A stretch of 52,789 nucleotides of DNA from an uncultured Alphaproteobacteria bacterium (GCA_944393745.1 CALYBD010000014.1:1-52789), one strand, 5' to 3'. Positions 8,466-19,289 are shown, counted from the stretch's first letter. The notes: a model not told the origin generated them from the sequence alone. Translations and numbers: made by a program.

Positions 8466-11235
8466 ATTTCAGATATTTTTTCAAATATTGCCCTGTATAG
8501 CTTTCGGGACATTGAGCCACCTTTTCCGGCGTTCCTTCCACAACAATTGAACCGCCGCCGCTGCCACCCTCGGGCCCCAGATCCACAATCCAGTCCGCCG
8601 TTTTAATGACTTCCAGATTATGTTCAATGACGATAACGGTATTGCCCTGATCAACCAGTTGATGCAACACGTCCAGCAGTTTGGCAATATCTTCAAAATG
8701 CAGTCCGGTCGTCGGTTCGTCCAAAATATAAACCGTCCGTCCCGTCGCTTTTTTCGATAATTCTTTGGATAATTTGATTCGCTGTGCTTCTCCGCCGGAC
8801 AAAGTCGTTGCCGACTGTCCCAATTTAATATATCCCAGCCCGACGCGCTGCAGCAGCGTCAGCCGGTTTTTGATTGAAGGCACGGCGTCAAAGAAAACGA
8901 CCGCTTCGTCCACCGTCATATCCAAAACATCGGCAATGGATTTGCCTTTATATTTGACTTCCAACGTTTCACGGTTATAACGCGTTCCTTTACATTCGTC
9001 ACACTGCACATACATGTCCGGCAAAAAGTGCATTTCAATGCGTAAAACGCCGTCCCCTTGACAGGCTTCGCACCGTCCGCCTTTGACGTTAAAAGAAAAC
9101 CGACCGGCTTTATACCCGCGCAGTTTTGCTTCCGGCAGACCGGCAAACCAATCGCGGATATGCGAAAAAACGCCCGTATATGTTGCCGGATTGCTGCGCG
9201 GCGTACGTCCGATCGGCGACTGATCGATATCAATCACTTTATCAATATTTTCCAATCCTTCGATTCTGTCATGCGCTCCGACAGTCAGGCGCGTTCCGTT
9301 TAAAGCTTTTGTCAGTCCTTTATACAGCGTTTCAATCACCAATGAAGACTTGCCGCCGCCGGAAACGCCCGTCACACACGTAAATGTTCCCAACGGAAAC
9401 TTAACATCTATATTCTGAAGATTATGAATCCTTGCCCCGACGACCTTCAACGATTTGCCGTTTCCTTTCCGGCGCTTTGGCGGAACGGGAATTTTTTTTG
9501 TACCGGACAGATAACGGCCGGTCAGGCTGTTTAAGTTTTCAGCCACTTCCTGCGGCGAACCGGCGGCAATCACGCTACCGCCCAGCGATCCGGCAGCCGG
9601 CCCCATGTCTATCAGCATATCGGCGGCGCGCATGGCGTCTTCGTCATGTTCGACAACGATCACCGTATTTCCCAGATCACGCAAACGGAACAAAGTCGAA
9701 AGCAATCTGTCATTGTCGCGCTGATGCAGCCCGATTGACGGTTCGTCCAAAACATACAAAACCCCCGTCAAGCCGGATCCGATCTGCGAAGCCAGACGAA
9801 TCCGCTGGCTTTCCCCGCCGGACAAAGTCCCCGACGAACGCCCCAGCGATAAATATCCCAGCCCGACATTAATCAGGAAATCCAGCCGTTCGTTTGTTTC
9901 GCGCAAAATTCTTTCGGCAACCTCTCGGTTTTGAGGCTTCAGCTTTCCGGCAATGCTTCCGAACCATTCGCGCGCTTCGGCAATCGACATATTCGTAATG
10001 TCGGCGATATCCTTTCCGTCGATTTTAACGGCCAGCGCTTCGGGCCGCAGCCGCTTTCCGCCGCAGTGTTCGCAAACAATGTTGTTTTGAAATTTCTGGA
10101 TTTCTTCGCGCATATATTCGGAATCGGTTTCCAGAAAACGGCGATTCAAATTGGGAATAACCCCTTCAAAAGACATATTGCCGAATAAAATCGCGCGCTG
10201 CGTTTCTTTGGGCAGGTCACACCAGCGGGCGGATAAATCCAGATGAAACCGCCGGCTTAAGCCCTGCAGCGCCTCGCGATGCCAGGGGTAAATTTCCCCG
10301 TTTGCCCCCGACCACGGCGCGATTGCCCCTTCGTCCAGACGTTTCGTCTTATCAGGAATGACCAAATCCGGATCCACATACAGTTTCACCCCCAATCCTT
10401 CACATTCCGGACAAAAACCGTGCGGATTATTAAAGGAAAACAAACGCGGTTCGATTTCTTCAATCGTAAATCCGGAAACCGGACAGGAATAACGGGAAGA
10501 AAACATCATTTCTTCATGCGTCTGCGCATTTTCCGCAACGGCCAGACCGTCGGACAGCCCCAAAGCCGTTTCAAAAGATTCCGCCAGACGACTTTCCATA
10601 CCGGGTTTGACAACCACACGATCGACAACGACGCTCAGATCGTGTTTAAAGCTTTTGTTTAATTCCGGCGTTTCTTCAATATCATAGACGGTACCGTCTA
10701 TTTTCAGACGCTGGAATCCTTTTTTTTGAAATTCTTTTATTTCTTTTTTATATTCGCCCTTTCGGCCGCGTATGACCGGAGAAAGCAACAGCAGTCTTGT
10801 ACCTTCGGGCAATGCCATAATCCGATCCACCATCTGCGTAACGGTCTGGCTTTCAATCGGCAGACCCGTCGCCGGCGAATAAGGAATCCCGACACGCGCC
10901 CACAATAAACGCATATAGTCGTAAATTTCCGTCACCGTCCCGACAATGGAACGCGGATTATGGGACGTGGTTTTTTGTTCAATCGAAATGGCCGGAGACA
11001 ACCCTTCAATCAAATCGACATCGGGTTTTTTCATTAAATCGACAAACTGACGCGCATATACGGATAAGCTTTCGACATACCGGCGCTGTCCTTCGGCATA
11101 CAGCGTATCAAAAGCCAAAGACGATTTTCCGGATCCTGATAACCCAGTCACGACAATCAATTTATTTTTGGGAATATCCAGATCGATATTCTTTAGATTA
11201 TGTTCGCGCGCCCCGCGGATTTTAATGTAGTCCAT
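8464..11235 (-). CDS. uvrA: Excinuclease ABC subunit A
   Basis: 923 residues from the ATG at 11235, which has AAGGA 6 bases upstream; an in-frame TTG two codons earlier is less likely. Two ABC ATPase modules: Walker [12 protein letters not shown] near residue 32 and [11 protein letters not shown] near 630, each with an ABC signature ([12 protein letters not shown] and [12 protein letters not shown]) and Walker B ([10 protein letters not shown] and [10 protein letters not shown]). Zinc-binding pairs are seen at [21 protein letters not shown], and CEACQGDG with CDECKGTRY. UvrA scans DNA for bulky lesions and loads UvrB in nucleotide excision repair. Length is normal. No uvrB or uvrC is in the window. 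Confidence 0.98.
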   Translation of the reverse strand: MDYIKIRGAREHNLKNIDLDIPKNKLIVVTGLSGSGKSSLAFDTLYAEGQRRYVESLSVYARQFVDLMKKPDVDLIEGLSPAISIEQKTTSHNPRSIVGTVTEIYDYMRLLWARVGIPYSPATGLPIESQTVTQMVDRIMALPEGTRLLLLSPVIRGRKGEYKKEIKEFQKKGFQRLKIDGTVYDIEETPELNKSFKHDLSVVVDRVVVKPGMESRLAESFETALGLSDGLAVAENAQTHEEMMFSSRYSCPVSGFTIEEIEPRLFSFNNPHGFCPECEGLGVKLYVDPDLVIPDKTKRLDEGAIAPWSGANGEIYPWHREALQGLSRRFHLDLSARWCDLPKETQRAILFGNMSFEGVIPNLNRRFLETDSEYMREEIQKFQNNIVCEHCGGKRLRPEALAVKIDGKDIADITNMSIAEAREWFGSIAGKLKPQNREVAERILRETNERLDFLINVGLGYLSLGRSSGTLSGGESQRIRLASQIGSGLTGVLYVLDEPSIGLHQRDNDRLLSTLFRLRDLGNTVIVVEHDEDAMRAADMLIDMGPAAGSLGGSVIAAGSPQEVAENLNSLTGRYLSGTKKIPVPPKRRKGNGKSLKVVGARIHNLQNIDVKFPLGTFTCVTGVSGGGKSSLVIETLYKGLTKALNGTRLTVGAHDRIEGLENIDKVIDIDQSPIGRTPRSNPATYTGVFSHIRDWFAGLPEAKLRGYKAGRFSFNVKGGRCEACQGDGVLRIEMHFLPDMYVQCDECKGTRYNRETLEVKYKGKSIADVLDMTVDEAVVFFDAVPSIKNRLTLLQRVGLGYIKLGQSATTLSGGEAQRIKLSKELSKKATGRTVYILDEPTTGLHFEDIAKLLDVLHQLVDQGNTVIVIEHNLEVIKTADWIVDLGPEGGSGGGSIVVEGTPEKVAQCPESYTGQYLKKYLK

Positions 11236-11299
11236 AACCAATCCTTCAAGAAAAAACCAACGTTCAAGATATAGGATTGTTCAGACCAAATTTAAAGGA

Positions 11300-11767
11300 T
11301 TATTTTCCCGCATTAAACGTTGCGCAGATTGTCGGCTTTGTTTGTTCGATATAGCTGGTGCAACGTTTAAATTCCTGATCCTGCAAGGCCTGAATGGTTT
11401 GAGAAACGGCCGGAACGGCACGGACGGCGCGCTGAAATGTCAAATGCGGATATTGGCGGCAGAACTGATCAACCTTTTCCAGCAAAGTCCATTCATTATC
11501 CGTCGCCGACATACCCACCAGCCGATTGCCGTAAATATCCTGCAAAGCGGAAACATACCCCATCATGATTGAAGCCAAGGACTGCATTTCCCGTTCTTCT
11601 TCTTCGCTGGCCGGAGCCGTTCCCAAAACGGTTCTGGAATAGACATCGGAAAAGTCCAGACACGTCGGCAACGCCTTGACTTCCTTACCCTGCTGACAGA
11701 TCGCCTGCTGGGGAAAAGCCCAAAAAAAAGCATTGCAAAAAAGAAAAGAGATCAGAATTTTTTTCAT
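11300..11767 (-). CDS. Small periplasmic HdeA/Rap1a-like protein
   Basis: 155 residues from the ATG at 11767, which follows GGAGA; a longer frame to 11878 has no ribosome site. Residues 1-24 are a signal peptide (MKKILISFLFCNAFFWAFP). The mature part holds Cys-Leu-Asp-Phe, a helix with MMGYVSALQD, and F-C-R-Q-Y-P followed by TFQRAVRAV, the arrangement seen in small helical HdeA/HdeB or Rap1a-type proteins with one conserved disulfide. Two more cysteines near the C-terminus (KRCTSY, TICATF) could make a second disulfide. HdeA-type proteins are acid-stress chaperones and Rap1a proteins are immunity factors; the similarity is structural only, so no function is assigned. It sits downstream of no obvious partner. 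Confidence 0.6.
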   Translation of the reverse strand: MKKILISFLFCNAFFWAFPQQAICQQGKEVKALPTCLDFSDVYSRTVLGTAPASEEEEREMQSLASIMMGYVSALQDIYGNRLVGMSATDNEWTLLEKVDQFCRQYPHLTFQRAVRAVPAVSQTIQALQDQEFKRCTSYIEQTKPTICATFNAGK

Positions 11768-12024
11768 ATAAATTCTCCGATTCCGTCTGTTTTGCAGCCA
11801 TCGGCCGCCATCATTTTCAGAGTATACAAAAAAAATAAAAAAATCAACGGGCGCCGAAACGCAAATATTATCCGCCAATGATTCAGATATTCTTTATCAT
11901 TTTGATTTATTGTATTATTATGTTGATCAGAAACTGGTTATCACCTATCTATGCCTTTCGTCACAGATCAAAACAAATATAATGTGCTACAAAAGGAACG
12001 GATAAGAAATGAGGATTTCGGCTT

Positions 12025-12849
12025 ATGCCTGTTAAAGTTACTTTCTGGGGGGTGCGCGGCAGTATTCCGTGTTGTTCTGCAGAACATACCATATACGGCG
12101 GAAACACTTCCTGTATTGAAGTAAACTTGGACGGGGAAACGGTCATCTTCGATGCCGGGTCCGGTATCAGGGCTTTGGGCATCAGCTTGGCAAAGCGAAA
12201 AATCAACAAAATGACTTTGTTGATTTCGCATACCCACTGGGACCATATTTGCGGTTTTCCTTTTTTTTATCCGGCATTTCAGGACACGTCTGACCTGAAT
12301 ATTTATGCCGCCCGGCTGCCAAACGGACAAAAAGCAGAGGAAATCTTTGACATGTTAATGTCAGCGCCGTTTTTTCCTTTACCAAAGCACATGATCCCTT
12401 CGGTTCTGCATTTTCATAATTTTGAGATTCCCGAAAGTTTTGAACTGTTTGACGGCCGGGCAGCGCTTCAGACGCACTTCCTGGTTCACCCGAACGGCGC
12501 AACGGGATATCGTTTGCATTATCAAGGCAAATCCATTTCATATATTTCGGATTATGAACATTGTTCACCCGACGGAATTGACGAACTGGTCGATTTCGTC
12601 AAAGAAAGCGATTTAATGATCTTTGACGCGATGTATACCCCCGAAGAATACAACTTTTTTAAAGGGTGGGGACATTCAACCTGGCTGGAAGCCGCAAAAT
12701 TAACCAAAGCCGCCAATGTGAAAAAAACCGCCCTGTTCCATCATGCGCCGTCACATACCGATGCGATCATGCAAAAACTGGAACAAACCGCCCGCGCCGA
12801 AGACCCGCGCCTGTTCGCCGCTAAAGAAAATATGTCCGTTATCCTTTAA
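12025..12849 (+). CDS. MBL-fold metallo-hydrolase
   Basis: 274 residues. The start MPVKVTFWGVRGSIP follows GAGGA. The zinc site HTHWDH lies at residues 69-74 (His69, His71, Asp73, His74), preceded by GGNTSCIEV and the FDAGSGIRALG strand-turn. Later ligands are likely in SDYEHC (residues 176 on), DAMYTPEEY and GHSTWLEA, then LFHHAPSHTD. This pattern belongs to PhnP/RNase Z-like hydrolases that cut phosphodiesters, often annotated only as MBL-fold hydrolase. No signal peptide. Its last 11 bases overlap the convergent M50B-like gene. Confidence 0.85.
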   Translation: MPVKVTFWGVRGSIPCCSAEHTIYGGNTSCIEVNLDGETVIFDAGSGIRALGISLAKRKINKMTLLISHTHWDHICGFPFFYPAFQDTSDLNIYAARLPNGQKAEEIFDMLMSAPFFPLPKHMIPSVLHFHNFEIPESFELFDGRAALQTHFLVHPNGATGYRLHYQGKSISYISDYEHCSPDGIDELVDFVKESDLMIFDAMYTPEEYNFFKGWGHSTWLEAAKLTKAANVKKTALFHHAPSHTDAIMQKLEQTARAEDPRLFAAKENMSVIL

Positions 12850-13558
12850 AATAATCCAACAGAACAAAAAAATCCTGACGGGAATAATAGTAAATTAACC
12901 GGTAAAAAAAGACGATCCCGTTAAAACCTCTTTCCACAAAAGCAAAAATCGTCCCAAAGGCCAGGCAGTTTGCCCCCGGCAAAAATAAAATCGTAAATAA
13001 ATATCCGGCTACTTTAAAATCCGTCTGATGCGGGTGCAGCTGTTCGGCAAAAGAAAACAGATTATAACACACCGCCACCCCCAAACCGATAAAAACCCAG
13101 TCCGGCGTATAACCGATAATCCGGTTAACGGCAATGCTTAAAAAAATCATTGTAAAAGCCGTTAACGGGAAAAAATACGGTGCAATGGCAATCAGCCAGT
13201 TGCCTTTTCCTGAAAAAGTCATAAACCCGCCGCCCGTATCAGAAACTTCCAAATGCCGAACCGGGTGCAATGTCATCATGGCAAACAATGAATGCGTTAT
13301 TTCATGTTCCATTGTTTCCGCCGCCCCGCGCCGCATAATAAAACAGACCCGAACAACGGCAAAAAATCCGATCCCGATGCCGAAATATATCAAATTGTGC
13401 CAATTTAACTGATTTCTGATCACATAATAGCGCTGAAACGACTGCAGTGCGGCAGGAAAAACCAGCAACATTGCCACAGCCACGGGCCATTTAATCAATT
13501 CTAAAAAGCAATTAATGTAATACCTGCCCTTGGAAAGGGATCTGCCGATAAAAAACAT
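12839..13558 (-). CDS. M50B-like membrane metallopeptidase
   Basis: 239 residues with about six hydrophobic helices. HEITH at TMEHEITHSLFAMM is an HExxH zinc motif at the end of a membrane helix, followed by a PVRHLEVSDTGGGFMTF strand pair of the kind seen in the M50B-like family (PF13398, from memory). The third ligand could be the aspartate of LHPHQTDF near residue 180, which corresponds to the NxxPD-type segment of site-2 proteases. Such enzymes cut membrane or membrane-proximal peptides. The ATG has CGGAG upstream. It follows glgC on the same strand but is separated by a hairpin. Confidence 0.75.
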   Translation of the reverse strand: MFFIGRSLSKGRYYINCFLELIKWPVAVAMLLVFPAALQSFQRYYVIRNQLNWHNLIYFGIGIGFFAVVRVCFIMRRGAAETMEHEITHSLFAMMTLHPVRHLEVSDTGGGFMTFSGKGNWLIAIAPYFFPLTAFTMIFLSIAVNRIIGYTPDWVFIGLGVAVCYNLFSFAEQLHPHQTDFKVAGYLFTILFLPGANCLAFGTIFAFVERGFNGIVFFYRLIYYYSRQDFFVLLDYFKG

Positions 13559-13581
13559 TTTTATGCTCCGTTGAACATAAA

Positions 13582-13605
13582 GGCGGAAACCTTACGACTT
13601 CCGCC
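13582..13605 (-). terminator. Hairpin between glgC and M50B-like gene
   Basis: GGCGGAA (13582-13588) pairs with TTCCGCC (13599-13605). On the minus strand it follows the glgC stop and is followed by TTTATG, a short T-tract, so termination may be partial. Confidence 0.55.
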
Positions 13606-13616
13606 CTGTTTTTATT

Positions 13617-14891
13617 CTATGACAATTCGGGAACCGGCGGCAACTTTGCCAACATGGCCGGCGTAACAAGCACGACGCCTTTTTCCGAGACATAAAAATA
13701 TTTGGAATCTTCTTGCGGATCCTCGCCGATCACTAACCCCCGCGGGATAACGCAACCCTGCGCCAAAATGGCTTTTTTCACACGAGCATGACGATTAATG
13801 ACACAGTTCGGCAAAATAACCGAATCTTCAATTAACGTAAACGAATGAACGCGCACGGCCGAAAACAGCAACGAATGCCGCACCGTTCCGCCCGAAATAA
13901 TACAACCCGCGGATACCAGCGATTTAACGGCCATACCCGTTCTTAAATCGCTTTCAAACACAAATTTAGCCGCCGGATGTTGTTCCTGAAACGTCCAGAT
14001 CGGCCAGCGCGAATCATATAAATCCAGATCGGGCACAACGTTTGTCAGATCCAGATTGGCTTCCCAATAAGCGTCCAGCGTACCGACATCGCGCCAATAA
14101 GCTTCATCGGTTTTATTAAAGACACAGCTGTCTTGGAAACGATGCGCGACCATTTTCACTTTACCGACCAAAGACGGCAAAATATCTTTGCCGAAATCAT
14201 GCGAAGAGTTTTTGTCCTGCGCATCTTTTTCCAACAAATCTATCAGAAAATCGGCATCAAAAATATAAATCCCCATACTGGCAAAAGAACGATCCGGCTT
14301 TCCGGGAATGGACGGCGGATTTTTCGGTTTTTCGACAAAGCGTATAATATTGCCTTGCGCATCTGCGTCCAAGATGCCGAATTCATGAGCCTTTTCGATC
14401 GGCACTTCAATACAGGACACGGTTGCCTTTGCCCCCGCTTCAATATGCTGTTTGAGCATTTTTGAATAATCCTGTTTATAGATATGATCACCGGCCAGAA
14501 TCAGGATATACTTTGGCGAATGGGAACGAATCGTATCCAGATTTTGATAAACGGCATCGGCCGTTCCCTGATACCAGACTTCATCGGACGTCTGTTGCTG
14601 CGCCGGCCATATTTCGACAAATTCATTGAGTTCCGGTTGCAAAAAGCTCCACCCCTGTTGGATATGCTTAATCAGGCTGTGTGCCTTATATTGGGTTAAA
14701 ACGCATATTCTGCGCATACCGGAATTAATGCAGTTGGACAACGGAAAATCGATAATTCGGAACTTCCCGCCAAAGTGAACGGCCGGTTTGGCCTGCACTT
14801 CCGTCAGATTTTTTAAACGCGACCCCTTGCCGCCCGCCAAAACCAGCGCGAGGGTGTCCTTTCTTGCCGAAATCAAATTCACTTCGTCCAT
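13617..14891 (-). CDS. glgC: Glucose-1-phosphate adenylyltransferase
   Basis: 424 residues, normal for bacterial ADP-glucose pyrophosphorylase. The nucleotide-binding N-terminus ALVLAGGKGSRLKNLTEVQ and KPAVHFGGKFRIIDFPLSN are diagnostic, with the YQGTADAVYQN catalytic segment, SGDH-like LAGDHIYKQDY, VEKP and the left-handed beta-helix at the C-terminus. It makes ADP-glucose from glucose-1-phosphate and ATP for glycogen synthesis. AAGGAG precedes the ATG. Other glg genes are not in the window, so it is not in a classical glg operon; serA lies upstream on the same strand, 137 bases away. Confidence 0.97.
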   Translation of the reverse strand: MDEVNLISARKDTLALVLAGGKGSRLKNLTEVQAKPAVHFGGKFRIIDFPLSNCINSGMRRICVLTQYKAHSLIKHIQQGWSFLQPELNEFVEIWPAQQQTSDEVWYQGTADAVYQNLDTIRSHSPKYILILAGDHIYKQDYSKMLKQHIEAGAKATVSCIEVPIEKAHEFGILDADAQGNIIRFVEKPKNPPSIPGKPDRSFASMGIYIFDADFLIDLLEKDAQDKNSSHDFGKDILPSLVGKVKMVAHRFQDSCVFNKTDEAYWRDVGTLDAYWEANLDLTNVVPDLDLYDSRWPIWTFQEQHPAAKFVFESDLRTGMAVKSLVSAGCIISGGTVRHSLLFSAVRVHSFTLIEDSVILPNCVINRHARVKKAILAQGCVIPRGLVIGEDPQEDSKYFYVSEKGVVLVTPAMLAKLPPVPELS

Positions 14892-15028
14892 GCCGCACTC
14901 CTTAAAAAAAATCGTTTAATCCAACGGAAAATATATACCGCCGATTCTTCCGAAAGAAGATATCTGCTTGATTTATATTAGCTATATTATTTCCGAAAAG
15001 CAAAGAAGAAAAAACAATCTTCGCGGCA

Positions 15029-16270
15029 TCAGAACAAATAGCGCACTTTTAATGTCCCGTTAATGGCTTCAAGCTCTTTTTGCAATTCCGGCGCATTTTC
15101 CAAATGCCCGTCAACATCAACCACGACATAAGCATATTCTCCGTCCGTGCGCAAATACTGGGCGCTGACGTTTAATCCGTATTTTGAAAACACGCCGTTG
15201 ATTGCACTGAGCACGCCGGGAACGTTTTTATGAATATGCATAAAACGGGTTGTCTTGCCGCTTTCCTGAACGGGCAGAGAAACTTCGACACAATTCACCG
15301 CCCCCAACGTGGAACCGTTATCCGAATATTTGACCAGCCGTTCGGCGACTTCCAAGCCGATATTGGCTTGCGCTTCCAATGTCGAACCGCCGATGTGCGG
15401 CGTCAAAATAACATTCGTCATGTTGCGCAAAGGCGAAACAAATTCTTCGGTTTTATCGGCCGGTTCTTTGGGAAAAACGTCCAAAGCCGCTGCGGCAATC
15501 TGCCCCTGATCCAGGGCTGTTTTCAAAGCGTCGATATCAACAACGCTGCCGCGTGCCGCATTAATGAAAAAAGCGCCTTTTTTCATGGCAAAAAATTCGG
15601 CATGAGAAAACATATTGTTTGTTTGCGGCGTTTGCGGCACGTGCAGACTGACAACATCGGAAACGCTTAATAATTCCGACAAAGACGCACACGGTTCCGC
15701 ATTTCCCAAAGCCAGCTTATCCACAATATCGTAATAACGCACTTTCATGCCCATTGCTTCGGCCAAAATCGACACCTGCGTTCCGATATGGCCATAACCG
15801 ACAATCCCCAAAACTTTGCCGCGGACTTCCGTTGCTCCTTTGGCATTTTTCAGCCATACCCCTTCATGGGCCGCCGCATTGCGCTGCGCAATCCCGCGCA
15901 TCAGCATCACGATTTCGCCGATCACCAGTTCGGCCACCGAACGCGTATTGGAATAAGGCGCATTAAAAACAGGAATTCCGTGCGCTTTGGCCGCGTTCAG
16001 ATCAACCTGATTCGTACCGATGCAAAAACACCCTACCGCCATCAGTTTTTTTGCCGCTTCAAATACTTCTGCCGTCAATTTTGTCCTGGACCGGATTCCG
16101 ATCATATGCACATCGGCAACGGCCTTTTTCAATTCCTCACTGTCCAAGGCATTTTTTAACATTGTCAAATTGTTATAGCCGTGGCTTCTGAAATATTTTT
16201 CGGCATTTGCGTGCAAATCTTCCAGCAACAGAATTTTAATTTTATCCTTATTCAGGGACATTGTCGTCAT
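15029..16270 (-). CDS. serA: D-3-phosphoglycerate dehydrogenase
   Basis: 413 residues, the length of the E. coli-type short SerA with one ACT domain. The NAD-binding fold has GIVGYGHIGTQVSILAEAMG. Catalytic residues appear in INAARGSVVD (Arg), ALDVFPKEP (Glu) and LTPHIGGST (His). The C-terminal 75 residues (HIHKNVPGVLSAINGVFSKY) form an ACT domain that usually gives serine feedback inhibition. It oxidises 3-phosphoglycerate to 3-phosphohydroxypyruvate, the first step of serine synthesis. The start has AAGGA 8 bases upstream. No serC or serB nearby. Confidence 0.97.
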   Translation of the reverse strand: MTTMSLNKDKIKILLLEDLHANAEKYFRSHGYNNLTMLKNALDSEELKKAVADVHMIGIRSRTKLTAEVFEAAKKLMAVGCFCIGTNQVDLNAAKAHGIPVFNAPYSNTRSVAELVIGEIVMLMRGIAQRNAAAHEGVWLKNAKGATEVRGKVLGIVGYGHIGTQVSILAEAMGMKVRYYDIVDKLALGNAEPCASLSELLSVSDVVSLHVPQTPQTNNMFSHAEFFAMKKGAFFINAARGSVVDIDALKTALDQGQIAAAALDVFPKEPADKTEEFVSPLRNMTNVILTPHIGGSTLEAQANIGLEVAERLVKYSDNGSTLGAVNCVEVSLPVQESGKTTRFMHIHKNVPGVLSAINGVFSKYGLNVSAQYLRTDGEYAYVVVDVDGHLENAPELQKELEAINGTLKVRYLF

Positions 16271-16424
16271 TACTATTTTCCTTAATCAAAAAAACAAACT
16301 GATCTTTCTATACACCAAGACAGCCGGTGTTTAAAGTTTTGTTTTTCGTGTTTTAAATTATTGCACATTTTGCGCAAATCAGGTAAACACAAAACAATAT
16401 GCTTTTTGTTTAAGGAGATGAATA

Positions 16425-16910
16425 ATGACAGCGCGGGCAGAACAAAAATTAGCTCAGATGGGAATTACTTTGCCGGCCGTGGCTGCACCGGTCGCCAACT
16501 ATGTCGGCTGGACGGTCAGCGGAAAAACCGTGTATGTTTCCGGCCAATTGCCGACGGCCGACGGCGTTTTAACGCACAGCGGTCATCTGGGAACGGATTT
16601 AACCGCGGAACAAGGTGCCGCCGCCGCGCGCCAATGCGCCATCAACATCTTTGCTCAGTTAAAAAATGCCTGCGACACGCTGGTTCCCGGCAAAGGACTG
16701 AATGCCGTAAAGAAAACCTTAAAGCTGGAAGGACTGGTCAGTGCTTCCCCTGATTTTAAAGACCACCCGAAAGTCATTAACGGCGCGTCCGATTTAATGG
16801 TTGACGTTTTGGGCGAAGCCGGCAAACACGCCCGCGTTGCTTTCGGCGTTGCTTCTTTACCTTTGGGCGCTGCCGTGGAAGTGTCCGGTATCTTTGAGCT
16901 TGATCTTTAA
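16425..16910 (+). CDS. RidA-family protein (YjgF/Endoribonuclease L-PSP-like)
   Basis: 161 residues, longer than the usual 128-residue RidA but typical of the proteobacterial subgroup that starts with a short helix (residues 1-18) and ends GIFELDL. The core VANYVGWTVSGKTVYVSGQLP and the C-terminal VASLPLGAAVEVSGIFE match the family trimer-interface strands. The catalytic Arg of canonical RidA (in the R-V/A-x-VA-LP segment) is present in HARVAFGVASLP. RidA clears reactive enamine/imine intermediates from amino acid metabolism; this subgroup is less certain. AAGGAGATG lies before the ATG. Divergent from serA. Confidence 0.85.
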   Translation: MTARAEQKLAQMGITLPAVAAPVANYVGWTVSGKTVYVSGQLPTADGVLTHSGHLGTDLTAEQGAAAARQCAINIFAQLKNACDTLVPGKGLNAVKKTLKLEGLVSASPDFKDHPKVINGASDLMVDVLGEAGKHARVAFGVASLPLGAAVEVSGIFELDL

Positions 16911-16961
16911 AATTTACCCGTAACGTCAGAAACAACAAAAACAATCCGGAAAGATCCTTTT

Positions 16962-19277
16962 ATGCGCTCTTTTTTATTTTGTATCGTTTTTATCGGTGCT
17001 CTTTTGGTCCGTTGTCCCGCAGGAACGGCAAAAGAAGAGGCCGATGTCACGATTGATTCGGAGCTGGTTGAAATACTAGATTCTTTTGATGATGGCGGCG
17101 AAGATCCCTATGCCGTCCCGAAACTGTCGGACATCTTGGAAGCAAAAGGAACTCTTGTTTTTTTTGACAATACGAACTCCTCGGGGAAAAAGCCGACACT
17201 GGGAGGCAATATAAAAACAAAGCCGTCTAACGCATTAAACCGAATTTTAGACCGGGCACGCCGTCGTTTATTCGGGGCTTCACAGCAAACACAGCCGCAG
17301 ACGCCTCCTGTTTTTTCGGACAGGACACGGGAACCGGACTGGTTTGCTCAGCAGACAACGGTGCAGGCAAAACCGCGTTTTTTGTCACTGGATTATGAAG
17401 GCGACAAAACGCTGGCACTGATTCCGCCCAATACTTTTATCGAAGTCCCGAATTTAAAACATATTCCCTATTTTTTCAGTCGCATTGAAATCCTGAGCAA
17501 CGGTTCGCTGAAAGTCACCGAAACAATCGAACGGGTCGTTGAGCCAAAGGAAACGGATTTTGTCGGTATCGAACGCTATTTTCCGAAATATCATTCGGAC
17601 AGAACAGGCAAACAGTACAGAACGAACCTGACTGTTTTGGAGGCTTTGCTTGACAATGCCCCGATTCGGGCAAAACTGCTGCCGGATCCGGACGGCATAA
17701 AAATAAAAATTCATTCCGAAGCACCGTTAAAACCGGGAACGCATCTTTATCAGGTAACGTATCTGTTTTCCAATAAAATTGCCGAATTTAAAAACAATTC
17801 AAAAGAAGCGGAAACGCCTGATTTCAAAGAATTGATCTGGAACGTCACCGGTTCACACTGGGATATTCCCATCACGCGGGCGGGCGCCGTTATGATTTTC
17901 CCGCCCGAATCAACGTTGTTTTCACAGGCGGCCATTACCAGCGGTCCGAACGGTTACGGCCATAACTATAAAATCAGAAAAGATCAGGAAAACAACTTGT
18001 CTTTTGTTATTACTTTTCCGCTGGCGCCTTACGAAGATCTGACAATTCTGGCAAATTGGGCGGAAAAAAATCCGATGCCCGAATTCCAAAACGGCAAATT
18101 GGATCGTTTTATCATTGAACACGGTACGACAGGCGTTTCTTTTATCGCATTTTTGTTTGTTTTATCTTATTACCTGGCAACGTGGTTCAGTCTGCGCAAA
18201 AATCAGGACAAACAAGATATCAAAGCGGCTCCTTTGCAAAAGGGTGATTTGACTCCCGCCGTTTTAAATTATGCTTTGACAAAAAAAATATCGCCGAAAT
18301 CAATGTTTATCATATTGCTGGACATGGCCGCCAAAAACTTTTTGGCGTTTGACGAACAAAGTGACGGAAAACTGATTTTAATCAAACAAACCGATAAGGA
18401 AACCGATCTGACCGCCTTGGAAAAGAAAATCGCAAAGAAATTATTTATCAAGGAAAATACTTCTTTTACCGTCACAAACGCGACAACGCTGCAGCTGAAA
18501 AGATTAATGTCCGAGATCGAAAAAAAGCTGATAAAAGAATACCGGAAAAAATTTACGGTTTTCCCTCAGACTTATTTTTGGTTCGGTATTTTAATGGCCG
18601 TCATTTCCGTTCTTGCCGTTTCTGCCATGTCGCTTTTTCCCGTTATTACGGCCGTGACATCGGCGGTATGTGCCGTTTGCTTAATCCCGATATCTGTTTT
18701 TTGCTTAAAACTGTTTGCCGGAATGCGCGGCCTGTCCTTTAAAGAAAACAGTAAACGTCTGTTAAAATCAGCCGCCCTTTTATTGCTGCCGGTAATGATA
18801 TCCGTTATTTTGTTCGTGTTTTACAGTCTTCAGACGACACCTTTGACCGCTTTATTTTTCTTTGCCCTGCTGATTTGTATCGGTGTATTTAAAGTTTTGT
18901 TGCGTTCTCCGTCCGTTTTGGGAAAATCCCTTTTGGACAACATGGAAGGTTATAAACTTTATTTGTCGTCTCAGGACGACACGCTGTTAAACGTTATGCG
19001 CAATGCGGAACAAAAAATAAAATCTTTGTACAACAAACATCTGCCGTTTGCGACAGCCATGGATCTGGATCAGTTATGGACACGTCGGTTTGTTGCCTTT
19101 TCGGAAACGGAAAATCAGTTGAAACCGGATTGGTACAAGGGTAAACTGCCCTTTACCGACACATTTATCGACTCTTTGTACGCCGAATTTGTCACGGCTT
19201 TTCCCCAGGGAAAAACATCGAAAAAAAGTGTCCGCACTTCCCGCTTTAAAAAGCAGCCGAAAAAAGAACAGGAATGA
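16962..19277 (+). CDS. DUF2207-type membrane protein
   Basis: 771 residues. Signal peptide at 1-24 (MRSFLFCIVFIGALLVRC), then a disordered region to about 135. Residues 160-350 match the DUF2207 N-domain: FSRIEILSNGSLKVTETIERV, GIERYFP, HLYQVTYLFSNKI and LIWNVTG. A membrane helix at about 390 is followed by a cytoplasmic region with the winged-helix-like DLTPAVLNYALTKKISPKSMFIILLDMAAKNFL, then two further pairs of hydrophobic helices at 545-590 and 605-660. The function of the family is unknown. It lies 51 bases after the RidA gene and 12 bases before parE, suggesting shared transcription. Confidence 0.85.
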   Translation: MRSFLFCIVFIGALLVRCPAGTAKEEADVTIDSELVEILDSFDDGGEDPYAVPKLSDILEAKGTLVFFDNTNSSGKKPTLGGNIKTKPSNALNRILDRARRRLFGASQQTQPQTPPVFSDRTREPDWFAQQTTVQAKPRFLSLDYEGDKTLALIPPNTFIEVPNLKHIPYFFSRIEILSNGSLKVTETIERVVEPKETDFVGIERYFPKYHSDRTGKQYRTNLTVLEALLDNAPIRAKLLPDPDGIKIKIHSEAPLKPGTHLYQVTYLFSNKIAEFKNNSKEAETPDFKELIWNVTGSHWDIPITRAGAVMIFPPESTLFSQAAITSGPNGYGHNYKIRKDQENNLSFVITFPLAPYEDLTILANWAEKNPMPEFQNGKLDRFIIEHGTTGVSFIAFLFVLSYYLATWFSLRKNQDKQDIKAAPLQKGDLTPAVLNYALTKKISPKSMFIILLDMAAKNFLAFDEQSDGKLILIKQTDKETDLTALEKKIAKKLFIKENTSFTVTNATTLQLKRLMSEIEKKLIKEYRKKFTVFPQTYFWFGILMAVISVLAVSAMSLFPVITAVTSAVCAVCLIPISVFCLKLFAGMRGLSFKENSKRLLKSAALLLLPVMISVILFVFYSLQTTPLTALFFFALLICIGVFKVLLRSPSVLGKSLLDNMEGYKLYLSSQDDTLLNVMRNAEQKIKSLYNKHLPFATAMDLDQLWTRRFVAFSETENQLKPDWYKGKLPFTDTFIDSLYAEFVTAFPQGKTSKKSVRTSRFKKQPKKEQE

Positions 19278-19289
19278 ATATAAACGCTT